This document shows, piece after piece, positions 53,193 to 62,456 of a stretch of DNA of 64,000 bases (position 1 is its first letter; each line of letters opens with the position of its first letter). The stretch lies in NCBI RefSeq assembly GCF_900108555.1, contig NZ_FNWV01000001.1:386973-450972 (forward strand). Reading direction: 5' to 3'. Under the pieces are notes generated by a model. That model worked only from the letters and a program-made list of their open reading frames with translations, was not told the DNA's origin and did not search any database. Source of the stretch: Ruminococcus flavefaciens (lineage in GTDB: Bacteria; Bacillota; Clostridia; Oscillospirales; Ruminococcaceae). A program made the translations under genes and the position numbers.

Positions 53193-54416
53193 TTATCTTA
53201 TAAGTTCATACATTTTTCCAGGAAGTGAACGTACTGTTCCGAATATTTCCAGTTCGGTGAGCTCAGTCATCAGCTCACCTGTATCTATTTCAAGTGATGA
53301 AGCCAGTTCGTCCGCATGGAGCGGTCCGTTTTCAAGGGCTTCTGCTATTTTCCTCTGCTGATCTGAAAGATCGTCAGGCAGCTCAGCTTTACGAATTTCA
53401 CGTTTTGTTTGCCGCGGCTCGTCTGAGATACCGTTGAGGACTTTCATCATCTCGGTCATCTCTTCGTTCGTCAGCGTTTTTTCCGCGGAAGTAACCGCAG
53501 CTCTTTTCGGCATTGCCTCAGCAGCATATTGCTTTTTCCTAAACGTTATACAGTCGATAACGTCAGAAGCACTGTACATGGGTATCGCACCGTCACGCAG
53601 CAGCTTTATGTTGCCCACAAAAGCTTCGCTGAATATATCAGCAGGCGGCAGACACAGAACTTCACGTCCCTGTCCTGCTGCAAGGTTTGCAGTAATGAGC
53701 GAACCGCTTCTTGTTCCTGCTTCAAAGACTACTACTGCTCTTCCAAGAGCAGCAAGTATCCTGTTTCTCTTTGGAAAATTAGGCGAGATCGGAGGTGTCC
53801 CGGGTGGGAATTCCGACACGAACACACCGCCTGCCGAAAGTATTGGATCTCTGTATGCAAAATTCTGCTTTGGATAATCCACATCAACGCCGCAGCCCAT
53901 TACGCATACCGTTGGTCTGCCTATCTCAGCCGCAGCCATACTACAGGCAAGGTCTATGCCCATTGCAAAGCCGCTGATTATAACAGCTCCGCGGGCTGAA
54001 AGCTCAGAGCATATCTCCTTTGCAGCTTTAAGGCTGTACGCCGTAGCTTTTCGTGTACCTACAGCCGTGACCGTAAGCTCGGTCTTTAGGCATGAGATAT
54101 TGCCCTTATAATAAAGTACAGACGGCGGATTATATATATGCTCAAGCTGTTTGGGATATTCTGGACTTGTGCAGGCGATGACACCTATACCGCGCCTATT
54201 GCAGTTAGCAATAAAGCTCTCGGCACTTGAAAGAGGTATCTCCGCTGCGTTTTTTTGCTCTTTTTCGTTAAGACTGACCATAGACTCGCGGTCAGTAAGA
54301 GCTGCATATGCATTCTCAGCTGTCTGGTATAAGCTCATTATCTCCCATATACGGTGATTTCCAGTACCGAACACCATATTGAGCCAAAGCCAGTATTTTG
54401 TATCGTCCACAGTCAT
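53193..54416 (-). CDS. dprA: DNA processing protein DprA
   Basis: 407 aa. Rossmann-like DprA domain (about 70-290) with GTRKATAYSL, SGFAMGIDLACSM, VMGCGVDVDYPKQN and EAGTRSGSLITANLA, binding ssDNA to load RecA in transformation. C-terminal winged helix (about 340-405). AAAGGAGG precedes ATG 54416. It is found in most Firmicutes, so it does not by itself show competence. Confidence 0.96.
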   Translation of the reverse strand: MTVDDTKYWLWLNMVFGTGNHRIWEIMSLYQTAENAYAALTDRESMVSLNEKEQKNAAEIPLSSAESFIANCNRRGIGVIACTSPEYPKQLEHIYNPPSVLYYKGNISCLKTELTVTAVGTRKATAYSLKAAKEICSELSARGAVIISGFAMGIDLACSMAAAEIGRPTVCVMGCGVDVDYPKQNFAYRDPILSAGGVFVSEFPPGTPPISPNFPKRNRILAALGRAVVVFEAGTRSGSLITANLAAGQGREVLCLPPADIFSEAFVGNIKLLRDGAIPMYSASDVIDCITFRKKQYAAEAMPKRAAVTSAEKTLTNEEMTEMMKVLNGISDEPRQTKREIRKAELPDDLSDQQRKIAEALENGPLHADELASSLEIDTGELMTELTELEIFGTVRSLPGKMYELIR

Positions 54417-54454
54417 GCCTCCTTTATTAATGTATCTGTCCTAGCCGAGCAGTG

Positions 54455-55237
54455 TTACCTGCTGAGCTCCCACATAAGTATTCCTGCTGCCATTGCAGCA
54501 TTAAGCGAGTTGATATTCCCGTGCATAGGGATTATAACTTTTCTGCTGCAACGCTGTGCGACATCAGCAGGAAGTCCGTTTCCCTCATTGCCGATGAACA
54601 CAGCCTGTGCGCCTTCAAATGTACACTCCGTAACAGGCAGAGCGTCCTTATCTATGACAGCGGCGGAAGTCGTAATGCCTGAAAGCTCCTCAAAAAGCTT
54701 ATCTGCATCATTTTCTATTGCTATCTTCATTCTGAACACCGAACCCATAGTTGAACGTATCACTTTCGGACTGTAGAGGTCGCAGCTTCCCGACATTATA
54801 ACACCGCTGATACCCAGTGCATCGGCAGTTCTTATCATCATGCCTACATTTCCCGGATCCTGTAATCCGAACAGCACGAGATACTTGCCGTTTTCGGTGA
54901 TAATACTGCTGACGCTGCGCTGCACAGGTATCCTGCACATTGCAAAAACGCCCTGTGTACTGTCAGTAGAAGCTATCCTGTTTCCAAGCTCATTTGAAAT
55001 GACAATAGTCCTTGTGTTTCTCAAATCAGCCTGTAAAAGTTCTTCACCAAAGCGTTCATACGCCTTCTGAGTGAGTATGAGCTGAGTTATGCCGCTTTCT
55101 TCTTTGAGAGCGTCCTCGACTATCCTTTGCCCCTCCAACACGAATAAGCCGTACTGAAGTCTTTCTTTTTTTGAGGAAGAAAGCTTCTGATACAGCTTGA
55201 CAGTAGGATTATCTTTTGAAGTGATGATGTTTTCCAA
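54455..55237 (-). CDS. TrmH/SpoU family RNA 2'-O-methyltransferase
   Basis: 260 aa. An N-terminal L30-like RNA-binding domain (about 1-95) and a SPOUT trefoil-knot methyltransferase domain with FGLQDPGNVGMMIRTADA (motif 1), FIGNEGNGLP (motif 2) and IPMHGNINSLNAAMAAGILMW (motif 3). Probably methylates a ribose in rRNA; the target is not evident. Start is TTG 55237. First gene of the long array reading leftwards. Confidence 0.93.
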   Translation of the reverse strand: MENIITSKDNPTVKLYQKLSSSKKERLQYGLFVLEGQRIVEDALKEESGITQLILTQKAYERFGEELLQADLRNTRTIVISNELGNRIASTDSTQGVFAMCRIPVQRSVSSIITENGKYLVLFGLQDPGNVGMMIRTADALGISGVIMSGSCDLYSPKVIRSTMGSVFRMKIAIENDADKLFEELSGITTSAAVIDKDALPVTECTFEGAQAVFIGNEGNGLPADVAQRCSRKVIIPMHGNINSLNAAMAAGILMWELSR

Positions 55238-55272
55238 TAGTACAACACCGCCTTACAGAACTCATATACACG

Positions 55273-55304
55273 GCATGACAGACAGACTCAGACTGCTGTC
55301 ATGC
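55273..55304 (-). other. Hairpin in the leader of the trmH-like gene
   Basis: GCATGACAG (55273-55281) pairs perfectly with CTGTCATGC (55296-55304) around 14 nt. It is not followed by a U-tract in either direction, so it may be a regulatory or processing stem in the 5' leader. Confidence 0.4.
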
Positions 55305-55333
55305 ACAGTGTACAATGGATTCTTTATTAACAA

Positions 55334-55367
55334 AAACACGCTCTTAAATTAATTAAGAAGCGTGTTT
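55334..55367 (-). terminator. Terminator after rplT
   Basis: Minus strand: ACACGCTTCTTAA and TTAAGAGCGTGT pair with one bulge and are followed by TTTTTG. Confidence 0.88.
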
Positions 55368-55377
55368 ATTATATCAA

Positions 55378-55731
55378 TTAAAGAGCAGCCTTTGCCTTGT
55401 CAGCAATTGCTGTGAAACCAGCTGCATCGTTGATAGCGATCTCAGAGAGCATCTTTCTGTTAAGAGAGATACCAGCCTTCTTGCAGCCGTTCATGAATGT
55501 AGAGTAGTTCATGCCGTTGAGCTTAGCAGCAGCTGAAATTCTTGTGATCCAGAGCTGTCTGAACTGTCTCTTCTTCTGCTTTCTTCCGATATATGCATAG
55601 TTGCCTGACTTCATTACGGCCTGCTTAGCCATCTTGAAGTGCTTGCTCTTAGAACCCCAGTAGCCCTTAGCAAGCTTTAAAGTCTTGTTTCTTCTCTTAC
55701 GAGTCATCATTGCACCTTTAATACGTGCCAT
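55378..55731 (-). CDS. rplT: 50S ribosomal protein L20
   Basis: 117 aa, standard length. N-terminal Arg/Lys-rich arm ([20 protein letters not shown]) and the globular domain with [20 protein letters not shown]. Besides assembling the 50S subunit, L20 represses its own infC-rpmI-rplT operon through the leader RNA. Last gene of that operon. Confidence 0.98.
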   Translation of the reverse strand: MARIKGAMMTRKRRNKTLKLAKGYWGSKSKHFKMAKQAVMKSGNYAYIGRKQKKRQFRQLWITRISAAAKLNGMNYSTFMNGCKKAGISLNRKMLSEIAINDAAGFTAIADKAKAAL

Positions 55732-55801
55732 AGTCTTTTACCTCCAAAATTAAAATTACGGGAATAGCCCAGTACCATGCGGATACGATATCCGCTTCCA
55801 A

Positions 55802-56005
55802 TTACATATAAGGAACGAGCTTCTTGATTGTAGGTGCATTTGTGCAGTCAGCTACACCTGCATTACGAGCGATTCTCTTGCGCTTAGTATCCTTCTGAGT
55901 AAGTCTGTGTCTCTTGTTTGTGTGCTGGTACTTTACCTTACCGCTTCCTGTAATCTTAAAACGCTTCTTTGCGCCCGAGTGAGTTTTAACCTTTACCTTT
56001 GCCAT
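55802..56005 (-). CDS. rpmI: 50S ribosomal protein L35
   Basis: 67 aa, basic throughout, beginning [20 protein letters not shown] and containing [17 protein letters not shown] precedes ATG 56005. Lies between infC and rplT, the universal order. Confidence 0.98.
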   Translation of the reverse strand: MAKVKVKTHSGAKKRFKITGSGKVKYQHTNKRHRLTQKDTKRKRIARNAGVADCTNAPTIKKLVPYM

Positions 56006-56018
56006 TATATGATCCTCC

Positions 56019-56537
56019 TTACTTAGCGGCCTTTGGGGAAACGAACATTACTATGCTGCGTCCCTCCATTTTAGCCGGCTTATCCACAGTGCCTGCCGCA
56101 GAAACTGCTTCCTTGAAACGATCAAGCAGTTCGTTTCCAAGTTCGGGATGTGCAATAGCTCTTTTACGGAATCTTACGGATACCTTGAGCTTGTCGCCGC
56201 CCTCTAAAAATTTGACAGCCTGATTTACCTTCGTTTCAAAGTCATGGGTATCTATTGTAGAGAACATTCTGATCTCCTTGATAGAAACTACCTTCTGATT
56301 TTTTCTTGCTTCCTTCTCACGTTTAGCCTGCTCGAAGCAATACTTTCCGTAATCCATGATACGGCATACGGGCGGTGTTGCCTGCGGAGCGATCTTTACG
56401 AGATCAAGATCCTGATCGAAAGCCATCTGCTGTGCTTCTTTGGCGGATAAAACGCCGAGCTTTTTTCCTTCAGCGTCGATTACGAGCACTTCTTTGTCTC
56501 TTATCTCTTCGTTGATCTGCAGTTCCTGTTTGCTAAT
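56019..56537 (-). CDS. infC: Translation initiation factor IF-3, probable AUU start
   Basis: 172 aa from an ATT codon at 56537. GGAGG (56547-56551) lies nine bases upstream; the in-frame TTG at 56543 is only three bases from it, and no ATG is in range. Firmicute IF-3 proteins begin (M/I)SKxxxxINEEI, matching this start, and AUU starts of infC are a known autoregulatory device by which IF-3 discriminates against its own mRNA. N domain (about 1-75) and C domain with [20 protein letters not shown] and the RFR motif are complete. Confidence 0.93.
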   Translation of the reverse strand: MSKQELQINEEIRDKEVLVIDAEGKKLGVLSAKEAQQMAFDQDLDLVKIAPQATPPVCRIMDYGKYCFEQAKREKEARKNQKVVSIKEIRMFSTIDTHDFETKVNQAVKFLEGGDKLKVSVRFRKRAIAHPELGNELLDRFKEAVSAAGTVDKPAKMEGRSIVMFVSPKAAK

Positions 56538-56565
56538 AGTCAAGCACCTCCAAGCAATATAATTT

Positions 56566-56710
56566 AAAAACAAAAATGAGTGCAGAAATTATCCGCACTC
56601 ACCAATACACACTGAAAAACCAAGCCGCAAATACGACCTGTTTACCATTACATATTGACCGTTTCAGCATAGCCCGACGGTGAGAACGCATAGTTCTGCT
56701 TTGTTTACTC
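56566..56710 (-). promoter_or_regulatory. L20-type leader with attenuator terminator
   Basis: The minus-strand leader of infC, about 140 nt, ends in a terminator: GAGTGC...GCACTC (56601-56577) followed by ATTTTTGTTTTT. Firmicute infC-rpmI-rplT operons carry an L20 leader in which L20 protein promotes premature termination. The position and terminator fit that; the L20-binding fold was not verified base by base. Confidence 0.75.
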
Positions 56711-56714
56711 AAAT

Positions 56715-56743
56715 ATTATACAACATATAGTCTGATATGTCAA
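56715..56743 (-). promoter_or_regulatory. Consensus promoter of infC-rpmI-rplT
   Basis: Minus strand TTGACA (56738-56743), 17-bp spacer, TATAAT (56715-56720). Confidence 0.95.
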
Positions 56744-56778
56744 GCGGTCGCATCAATTTTGTAGTTTTGCACAACTAC

Positions 56779-57420
56779 TTAGCTGAATATGCTCTTGATT
56801 TTATCCCATAAAGCAAATTTCAGCTTGTATTTCTTAGGCTTTTTGAGTATATCAAGTTCTTTTTCGTCAAAGTTCTCCTCTTCTGCGGACTTATCATCAG
56901 TCACAGTTTCGTCCTCGCTGTCCGCATCTTCCGTTTCCTCGCAGGCAGCAGGCAGGCACAGAGGCGGATACATCACACACCACCAGTTATGTCCGCGAGC
57001 ATCGCCTATCATAATGCGAAGTGCTCTGTAGCGTCCCGCAGGCATGGTGATATCTCCATACACACGTTCATCAAAGTCCGCATCTGCAAGCTCTGCCGAT
57101 ACTCTGTCCATGCAGCCGTTTCTGCGCAGGACACTTTCTGCCGTCCGAACTATCTCGGACATTCTCGCCTTTGCTATACGCTCAGCTTCATCAAGGTCGG
57201 CTGCTCCGTTGAATATTCCTCTTTCAAGGAGCTCGTCACGCACCATGAGTTTGAGCTGCTGATCCTTTTCACTGTCGGAATTTGCAAGGATATGCAGCCG
57301 CAGCACACTGCCGCGGAGCTCTTCCAGTTTCAGTCCGTCGCTGATGAAGCTGCTCATATTTGAAATAAGTATGGTAAGTATAAGCCCTGCCGCCATTATC
57401 TTCCATGATGGCTTTTTCAT
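56779..57420 (-). CDS. spoIIR: Stage II sporulation protein R
   Basis: 213 aa. N-terminal signal/anchor helix (about 8-28) and the SpoIIR signature LRLHILANSDSEKDQQLKL (about 40-58). In Bacillus SpoIIR is secreted from the forespore and triggers SpoIIGA to process pro-sigma-E. An Asp/Glu-rich insert (about 162-192) and a basic C-terminus are unusual. Its promoter looks like sigma-A rather than the forespore type. Ruminococci are usually described as non-sporing, so this may be a remnant or cryptic function. Confidence 0.9.
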   Translation of the reverse strand: MKKPSWKIMAAGLILTILISNMSSFISDGLKLEELRGSVLRLHILANSDSEKDQQLKLMVRDELLERGIFNGAADLDEAERIAKARMSEIVRTAESVLRRNGCMDRVSAELADADFDERVYGDITMPAGRYRALRIMIGDARGHNWWCVMYPPLCLPAACEETEDADSEDETVTDDKSAEEENFDEKELDILKKPKKYKLKFALWDKIKSIFS

Positions 57421-57459
57421 TATATCACCTCATGGAAAGCATTGACTGTATCATCAATA

Positions 57460-57489
57460 ATTATACAACATATGAGCCATTTCAGTCAA
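57460..57489 (-). promoter_or_regulatory. Sigma-A-like promoter of spoIIR
   Basis: Minus strand TTGACT (57484-57489), 18-bp spacer, TATAAT (57460-57465), with an SD GAGGTGA ahead of the ATG. Confidence 0.7.
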
Positions 57490-57520
57490 GCATTTTTCAC
57501 TTACTGCCGCCTGATAACAG

Positions 57521-57546
57521 AAAAGCGGCTCATACGAGCCGCTTTT
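57521..57546. terminator. Terminator after the GH9 gene
   Basis: AAAAGCGGCTC, loop ATAC, GAGCCGCTTTT: an 11-bp perfect stem with A/T arms, functional in the minus direction after the cellulase gene. Confidence 0.95.
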
Positions 57547-57552
57547 AAGCTA

Positions 57553-60225
57553 TTAAAGTGATTTTACCTTGCCAAGCAGGAATTCCTGAATTCTAAGTGC
57601 GTCGTTTGAAGTAACGCCCTTGCTGCTCTTGTCAACGTCAGCGTTTGCCTGTCCCTGATCGGAAATATGGTTCTTATCCGAGCCCTTTATTCCGTACTTG
57701 TCAGGATTTGCAAGTGACTGCATGATAAGTACGATATCAGACATATCTACCTGACCGTCGCAGTTAGCGTCGCCTGCCTTTGTTACCTTAACTTCATTCT
57801 CTTCAGAAACAGTAGTTGTTACCTTAGGAGCTGCTGTTGTTGTAGATGTAGAAGTAACTGTAACAGCCTTTGTGGTAGTTGTTGTTGTAACTACAGGCTT
57901 TGTTGTTGTAGTTGTCTTTGCAGGCTCCTTCTCAGCAGGCTTTGTGCCGTCAGGCTCGATACCGCCTACGAGAACGCCGTCATCGTATACGCAGATATAA
58001 TCTGTACGCTGCTCCGGCGGATCATCAACTGCAAAGAAGTCCTCGCTCTTGCCTACCTTGATATCGGTATAGCTCCAGTCGTTTGAAGGATCCCATACAT
58101 CGCCGTAGTACATACCGAGATCGAACTGATACTTCTTGCCTGAGTTTGCGATAACATAGCCGTCCCATGTTACCTCTATGTAGTATGTGTCAGGAACCTT
58201 GTCATACTTGAAAGGTCCTGTGAGAACGCCGTCTGCTCCTACTTCTCCGTCCTCAGTGCTTGACTGATCGTAAAGCTCACGAACTTCGCCGAGTCCGTCG
58301 ATGCCCTTTGCCATTTCCTTGATGTTGAAGAAGTAACGGATAGATGTTTTCTTTGAAGGATTGCTCTCACCTGAAAGCACCTTGAATGAGATCTGTGTAG
58401 TACCTGAACCGTCACCGTTAAGGTTTGGCTTATCTACTGCAACAGCTTCTACCCAGTAGCCTGTTCCGCCGCCTTCGCCGCCTGAACCGTAAACGCGCTT
58501 TTCGTCAGCAGGCGGGAAGTCAGGTGTTATTGCCATATCCTCTGTGCCGTATACAGCATAGAGGCCTGCTGATGCAGCAGGTAAGCAAGCATTATAGTCG
58601 ATAGTAACTTCGTTTTCTGTCCAGTCCTTTGTAGCGTCGTCGTGTCCGTCGCTTCCGTCAGGACCGCCTGCGAGAGCACCCCAGAGGATATGTCTCTGCT
58701 CACGGGGATCTTCTGCCATGAGGAGTCCCGAAGCAGCACGGTGGTGAGGGTTCTTAACAGCTGTATCGTTGTAGCCTACAACGAATGCTCTTGGTCCGTG
58801 TGTACCGTTCTTGCCTGCAAGAACTGCATACTTAGGCTCTTCCTTGTATGTGATGTCGTTCTTGCCGAGAACGTAATCCATCTGCTTCTTTGCCCATTCG
58901 CTCCACTCACTCGGCTTGCCGTCGTTGTGGTACTTATCGTAAAGGAGACAGATCATCTGCATAGCTGTATTGTAACGGCAGCTTCCCCACTGATTAAGGA
59001 ATGCAAAGCCGCCCTTTGTTTCTTTCTTCTGCCATGTGCCGAGGCACTTGCCGAGGCAGTCATCGTCCCAGAAATCTTCAAAAACGTACTGGTTCTTGCC
59101 CTGTGCGTCTCTGATCTTCTGTACCATATCAAGCTCAGGGTGTTCCTGATTTATGATAGCCCACATGAGAGCTGCGCCTGACCACATATCGTTCCAGCAG
59201 TAGCACCAGCCCGAAGGAGCATAGTAATCGAAGAGCTTGTAAGCTCCGTCATCGAATACTTTTTCGTCGCCTGTAGCCATGTACATCCAAGCAGCTGCCC
59301 AGCAGTAATCGTCTTCCCAGTGATCCGAGCCGTAGAACTGTCCCGGACCGTCTGCGTTATCGGAAAGCTCCTTGGGATTGTCGTTAGCGAACTTCCAGAG
59401 AGCCTTTGCATACTTCAATGATTTCTCAGCATAGTCAGGATCTGTATCCTTGAAGTTGAGGTAGTTGATAGCCAGTGATGAGCAGGCAGAAACAACGTAA
59501 TCTGTCTGCGGCTTCTCAGCTGTGAGGAAGAATGCGGGACGAGGCATTGAGTCTACCTCAGGGCTGTTCCAGATAGCGTGGTCGATATTACCGTCGCCCA
59601 CCTGATAGCAGTGTGCGATAACAGTGCCGCTTTCGTCAAGGAACGTACACTTCATAAGGTAATCGTTGAAGTGACGGAGAATAGTCTCGATATGATCGTC
59701 CTGCTTGAGCTTCTTGTACACATCGCGGTACTCGTAATAGCCCCAGCCAAGTGTAGCAGCTGTGTAGTTCTCAGGCATACCGAATTCTACGTGGTCACCT
59801 GCATCGTGGAAGCCGCCTGCAACGTCGATAGTGCCGTCGCCGTCAGGATCGAGTACATCTTTATACTTTGCCATAAAGGAAGCAGAAAGGTTAGTACCGC
59901 CCTTGCTGGTCTTGTTTGTGAGACCGTCCCATTCGATCATAGGAACGTGTGCATCGTATGTGTGGCAGTCACCACGCCATGAAAGACGGCTCTCTTTTTC
60001 AACAGTGTCGCCGCACATATTAGCGTCATAGAAATAGAGTGAATACTGCAAAGCACGAGCATAGTCGATATCAAGACCTGAATCATTTACTATCTCGCTG
60101 ATCGGTGGACAGAATTCCTGTTCTGCTTCTGAATCAGCCGCATTTACAGGAACAGCTGCACACAGTGATGTTGCAGCAGTAACGATACTCAATACTGCCG
60201 CGGTCAGTTTTTTGTGATTCATCAT
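57553..60225 (-). CDS. Dockerin-bearing GH9 cellulase with CBM3
   Basis: About 890 aa from ATG 60225 (GGGAGG five bases upstream; ATG 60222 also possible). Signal peptide (1-29), GH9 catalytic domain (about 40-565) with GGFHDAGDHV (catalytic Asp pair, D141/D144), the GPRAFVVGYN...NPHHRAASG signature and the general acid Glu in TENEVTIDYNA (about E538). A CBM3c-like module (about 589-735), Thr linker (about 770-805) and type I dockerin (about 818-886). The GH9-CBM3c layout is typical of processive endoglucanases. Follows the GH26 gene after 39 bp with no terminator, so the two form an operon. It should be docked on a cellulosome scaffold. Confidence 0.95.
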   Translation of the reverse strand: MMNHKKLTAAVLSIVTAATSLCAAVPVNAADSEAEQEFCPPISEIVNDSGLDIDYARALQYSLYFYDANMCGDTVEKESRLSWRGDCHTYDAHVPMIEWDGLTNKTSKGGTNLSASFMAKYKDVLDPDGDGTIDVAGGFHDAGDHVEFGMPENYTAATLGWGYYEYRDVYKKLKQDDHIETILRHFNDYLMKCTFLDESGTVIAHCYQVGDGNIDHAIWNSPEVDSMPRPAFFLTAEKPQTDYVVSACSSLAINYLNFKDTDPDYAEKSLKYAKALWKFANDNPKELSDNADGPGQFYGSDHWEDDYCWAAAWMYMATGDEKVFDDGAYKLFDYYAPSGWCYCWNDMWSGAALMWAIINQEHPELDMVQKIRDAQGKNQYVFEDFWDDDCLGKCLGTWQKKETKGGFAFLNQWGSCRYNTAMQMICLLYDKYHNDGKPSEWSEWAKKQMDYVLGKNDITYKEEPKYAVLAGKNGTHGPRAFVVGYNDTAVKNPHHRAASGLLMAEDPREQRHILWGALAGGPDGSDGHDDATKDWTENEVTIDYNACLPAASAGLYAVYGTEDMAITPDFPPADEKRVYGSGGEGGGTGYWVEAVAVDKPNLNGDGSGTTQISFKVLSGESNPSKKTSIRYFFNIKEMAKGIDGLGEVRELYDQSSTEDGEVGADGVLTGPFKYDKVPDTYYIEVTWDGYVIANSGKKYQFDLGMYYGDVWDPSNDWSYTDIKVGKSEDFFAVDDPPEQRTDYICVYDDGVLVGGIEPDGTKPAEKEPAKTTTTTKPVVTTTTTTKAVTVTSTSTTTAAPKVTTTVSEENEVKVTKAGDANCDGQVDMSDIVLIMQSLANPDKYGIKGSDKNHISDQGQANADVDKSSKGVTSNDALRIQEFLLGKVKSL

Positions 60226-60264
60226 ATTTTCCTCCCTTTTAATGTGAATCATTTTTTATTTTAT

Positions 60265-62250
60265 TTAATCCCACTTTGAAAGACCGAGAAGATACTTCTG
60301 TATCTCCAGAGCGTCATTTGAAGTGAGTCCCTTACTGCTTGTTTCCACATCGCCGTTTATCTTGCCCTGCTCGGTGATGTGGAACTTATCAGTGCCTTTT
60401 TCACCGTATTTATCAGGATTTGCAAGAGACTGCATGATAATTACCGCATCAGACATATCAACATTGCCGTCGCAGTTGGCATCGCCTTTTTTGTAATCCT
60501 TGGAAGGAACCGAAGAAGTCGCCAAAGTTGTTGCAGCCTTGGTGGTGGAAGAGGTTGTGACCTTAGCCGTCGTTGAAGTTTTTGACGCTGAAACGGTCGT
60601 GACTTTAGTAGTTGAAGTAGTTACAGGCTTGGTCGTAACTGTAGTAGTTACAGTTCCCTGACTGCCGTTTAACGGATATGTTTTCAGGTCGGGGAGTTCG
60701 TCAAGAGTGATACAGTAGTCACTCTGATATACCTCGATAAGGTTATCCACAGGGTTGTTCTGCTCGCTGGTGAGGTAATTCATATACCACGGGCAGAAAT
60801 ACAGCCATGCAGCCTTGTCGTTCACAAGGTTTTCAAGTGAAGGTATGGAGTCGTTCTCGGACATTGCCACCATTTTCTGACAGTCCGTACCCTGTACAAG
60901 ACTGTAGAAAGTGGACGATATAGAGCTGAGATTAGCCACGCCGTCAGCGCAGTTATACTTATCGTAGCCCACTATATCCACAACATCATCACCGGGATAC
61001 CAGTCGGCAGCCGCAGGTGAAGTCGAGCCTGTCCATATCCAGATAAGGTTGTCCAGACCGTAAACATTGGTGAGCTGATCGTAGAGCAGACGGTAGAGCT
61101 TCTTGCAGGGCTCTGCGCCCTCAGCTCCCCACCAGAACCAGCCGCCCTCGGCTTCGTGGAGGGGTCTCCAGAGTACAGGCACATCTGCGTCCTTGAGCTT
61201 TTTCAGCTCGCCAGCGATAAGCTCGATATCAGCCATAACGACTTCATGCTCCCATGTTCCCTCAGTAACTGCATTTTTACAGCTGAACGTTGTGAACTTT
61301 GGGTTTGCTGACTCTACATAGAAAGCGATATCATCGCTTCCTTTTTCGCATGGCACGTTCCAGTGCCATGAAACAGTTGCGATACCGTGATACTTGTTTA
61401 CCCATTCTATAACTCGCTCGGGAGCATGGTCGCGCCACTCGGAAGAGGTATTGTACGCAAGGAAATCAATTCCGCGTATAGCAGGCTGTTTGCCTGTCTT
61501 TTCCTCTATGTATTCAAACTCGGCTTCATTGTCCTTGATGAATACATCGGGGCTGTTCCAGAGGTTATAGTTGTGGTCTCCGCAGTATTCCTGCTGACCT
61601 GATATGATGTGCTTTCCATACTGGTCGCAGAGATAATTGTAAAGACGCTTTGTGGTATCAGATGCTTTCGGATTTGAAAGCTCCCTTGTAGGCGAAAGAT
61701 TGGTGAGCTTTTCGGGAGCAGCCTTCAATGTGAGGTAATCGAAGAAGGTATAGCCCCAGTATGCTTTCAGCTCGATAGTGTTCTTTCCCTTTTTAAGGTT
61801 CACCACACCGCCAGAAGTCTCTGCAAATGTCTTGGTGTACGGGCAGGTAAGCTCGCCCTGATTTACACCATTGACGTTGAGATACTGGACTTTCTTGTTC
61901 GGATCACTTGGTTCACAGTAACCGATGTTAAGCTCGTAGAGTCCTGCCTCAGGAACATCTACATCTACGCTGAGAGTAGTCCCCTTCTGATCGAGATAAG
62001 CAAATCCCTTGCCAGAAAATCCGCTGAGGTCTGTACCCTCGGGGAAATCGCTCATCTTTACATCGGAAGCACCATCAGCGTGGATCTTTCCTCCGCTTGT
62101 TTTGCCGTCCTCAAATTCGTATTTAAGGACCTCATCGGCTGCAAGAACTGCCGATGGCTTTGCCAGAGCTGAAGGAAAACTCATCGCCGCCGATGCGATG
62201 AACGCAGCTGCAACAGTGTACGCAGCGCGCTTCATGTTTTCTTTTTTCAA
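60265..62250 (-). CDS. Dockerin-bearing GH26 beta-mannanase with CBM35
   Basis: 661 aa. TTG 62250 is the start because GGAGGG lies six to eight bases upstream; ATG 62235 is too far. Signal peptide (about 1-38), CBM35-like module (about 41-176), GH26 (beta/alpha)8 domain (about 185-525) with acid/base E366 in RPLHEAEGGWFWW and nucleophile E465 in MSEND, Ser/Thr linker (about 530-585) and dockerin (about 589-656). Predicted endo-1,4-beta-mannanase acting on mannan in plant cell walls. First gene of a two-gene operon with the GH9 cellulase. Confidence 0.94.
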   Translation of the reverse strand: MKKENMKRAAYTVAAAFIASAAMSFPSALAKPSAVLAADEVLKYEFEDGKTSGGKIHADGASDVKMSDFPEGTDLSGFSGKGFAYLDQKGTTLSVDVDVPEAGLYELNIGYCEPSDPNKKVQYLNVNGVNQGELTCPYTKTFAETSGGVVNLKKGKNTIELKAYWGYTFFDYLTLKAAPEKLTNLSPTRELSNPKASDTTKRLYNYLCDQYGKHIISGQQEYCGDHNYNLWNSPDVFIKDNEAEFEYIEEKTGKQPAIRGIDFLAYNTSSEWRDHAPERVIEWVNKYHGIATVSWHWNVPCEKGSDDIAFYVESANPKFTTFSCKNAVTEGTWEHEVVMADIELIAGELKKLKDADVPVLWRPLHEAEGGWFWWGAEGAEPCKKLYRLLYDQLTNVYGLDNLIWIWTGSTSPAAADWYPGDDVVDIVGYDKYNCADGVANLSSISSTFYSLVQGTDCQKMVAMSENDSIPSLENLVNDKAAWLYFCPWYMNYLTSEQNNPVDNLIEVYQSDYCITLDELPDLKTYPLNGSQGTVTTTVTTKPVTTSTTKVTTVSASKTSTTAKVTTSSTTKAATTLATSSVPSKDYKKGDANCDGNVDMSDAVIIMQSLANPDKYGEKGTDKFHITEQGKINGDVETSSKGLTSNDALEIQKYLLGLSKWD

Positions 62251-62348
62251 TTTGATCCCTCCAGATCGTGCTTATTAATTTATTTGCTTTAAGCTTATAA
62301 TTTAAGTGCCTATCCTTATTTATCAGCTTAACGCAATTATACACATAT

Positions 62349-62377
62349 ATGATACCACATTTTTTCTGAAATTGCAA
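62349..62377 (-). promoter_or_regulatory. Promoter of the GH26-GH9 operon
   Basis: Minus strand TTGCAA (62372-62377), 17-bp spacer, TATCAT (62349-62354); the 5' UTR is about 90 nt. No catabolite-response site was recognised. Confidence 0.6.
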
Positions 62378-62456
62378 GGGATTTCATAAAACATTACTAA
62401 TATTAGCCGATTATCAAAAAACCGCAATTTCTGGTCAGACCATTCCGAAACAGCAA

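Noticed and set aside
59578..59982. Plus-strand ORF opposite the GH9 gene
   Set aside because: It lies entirely antisense to the conserved catalytic domain and encodes nothing recognisable.
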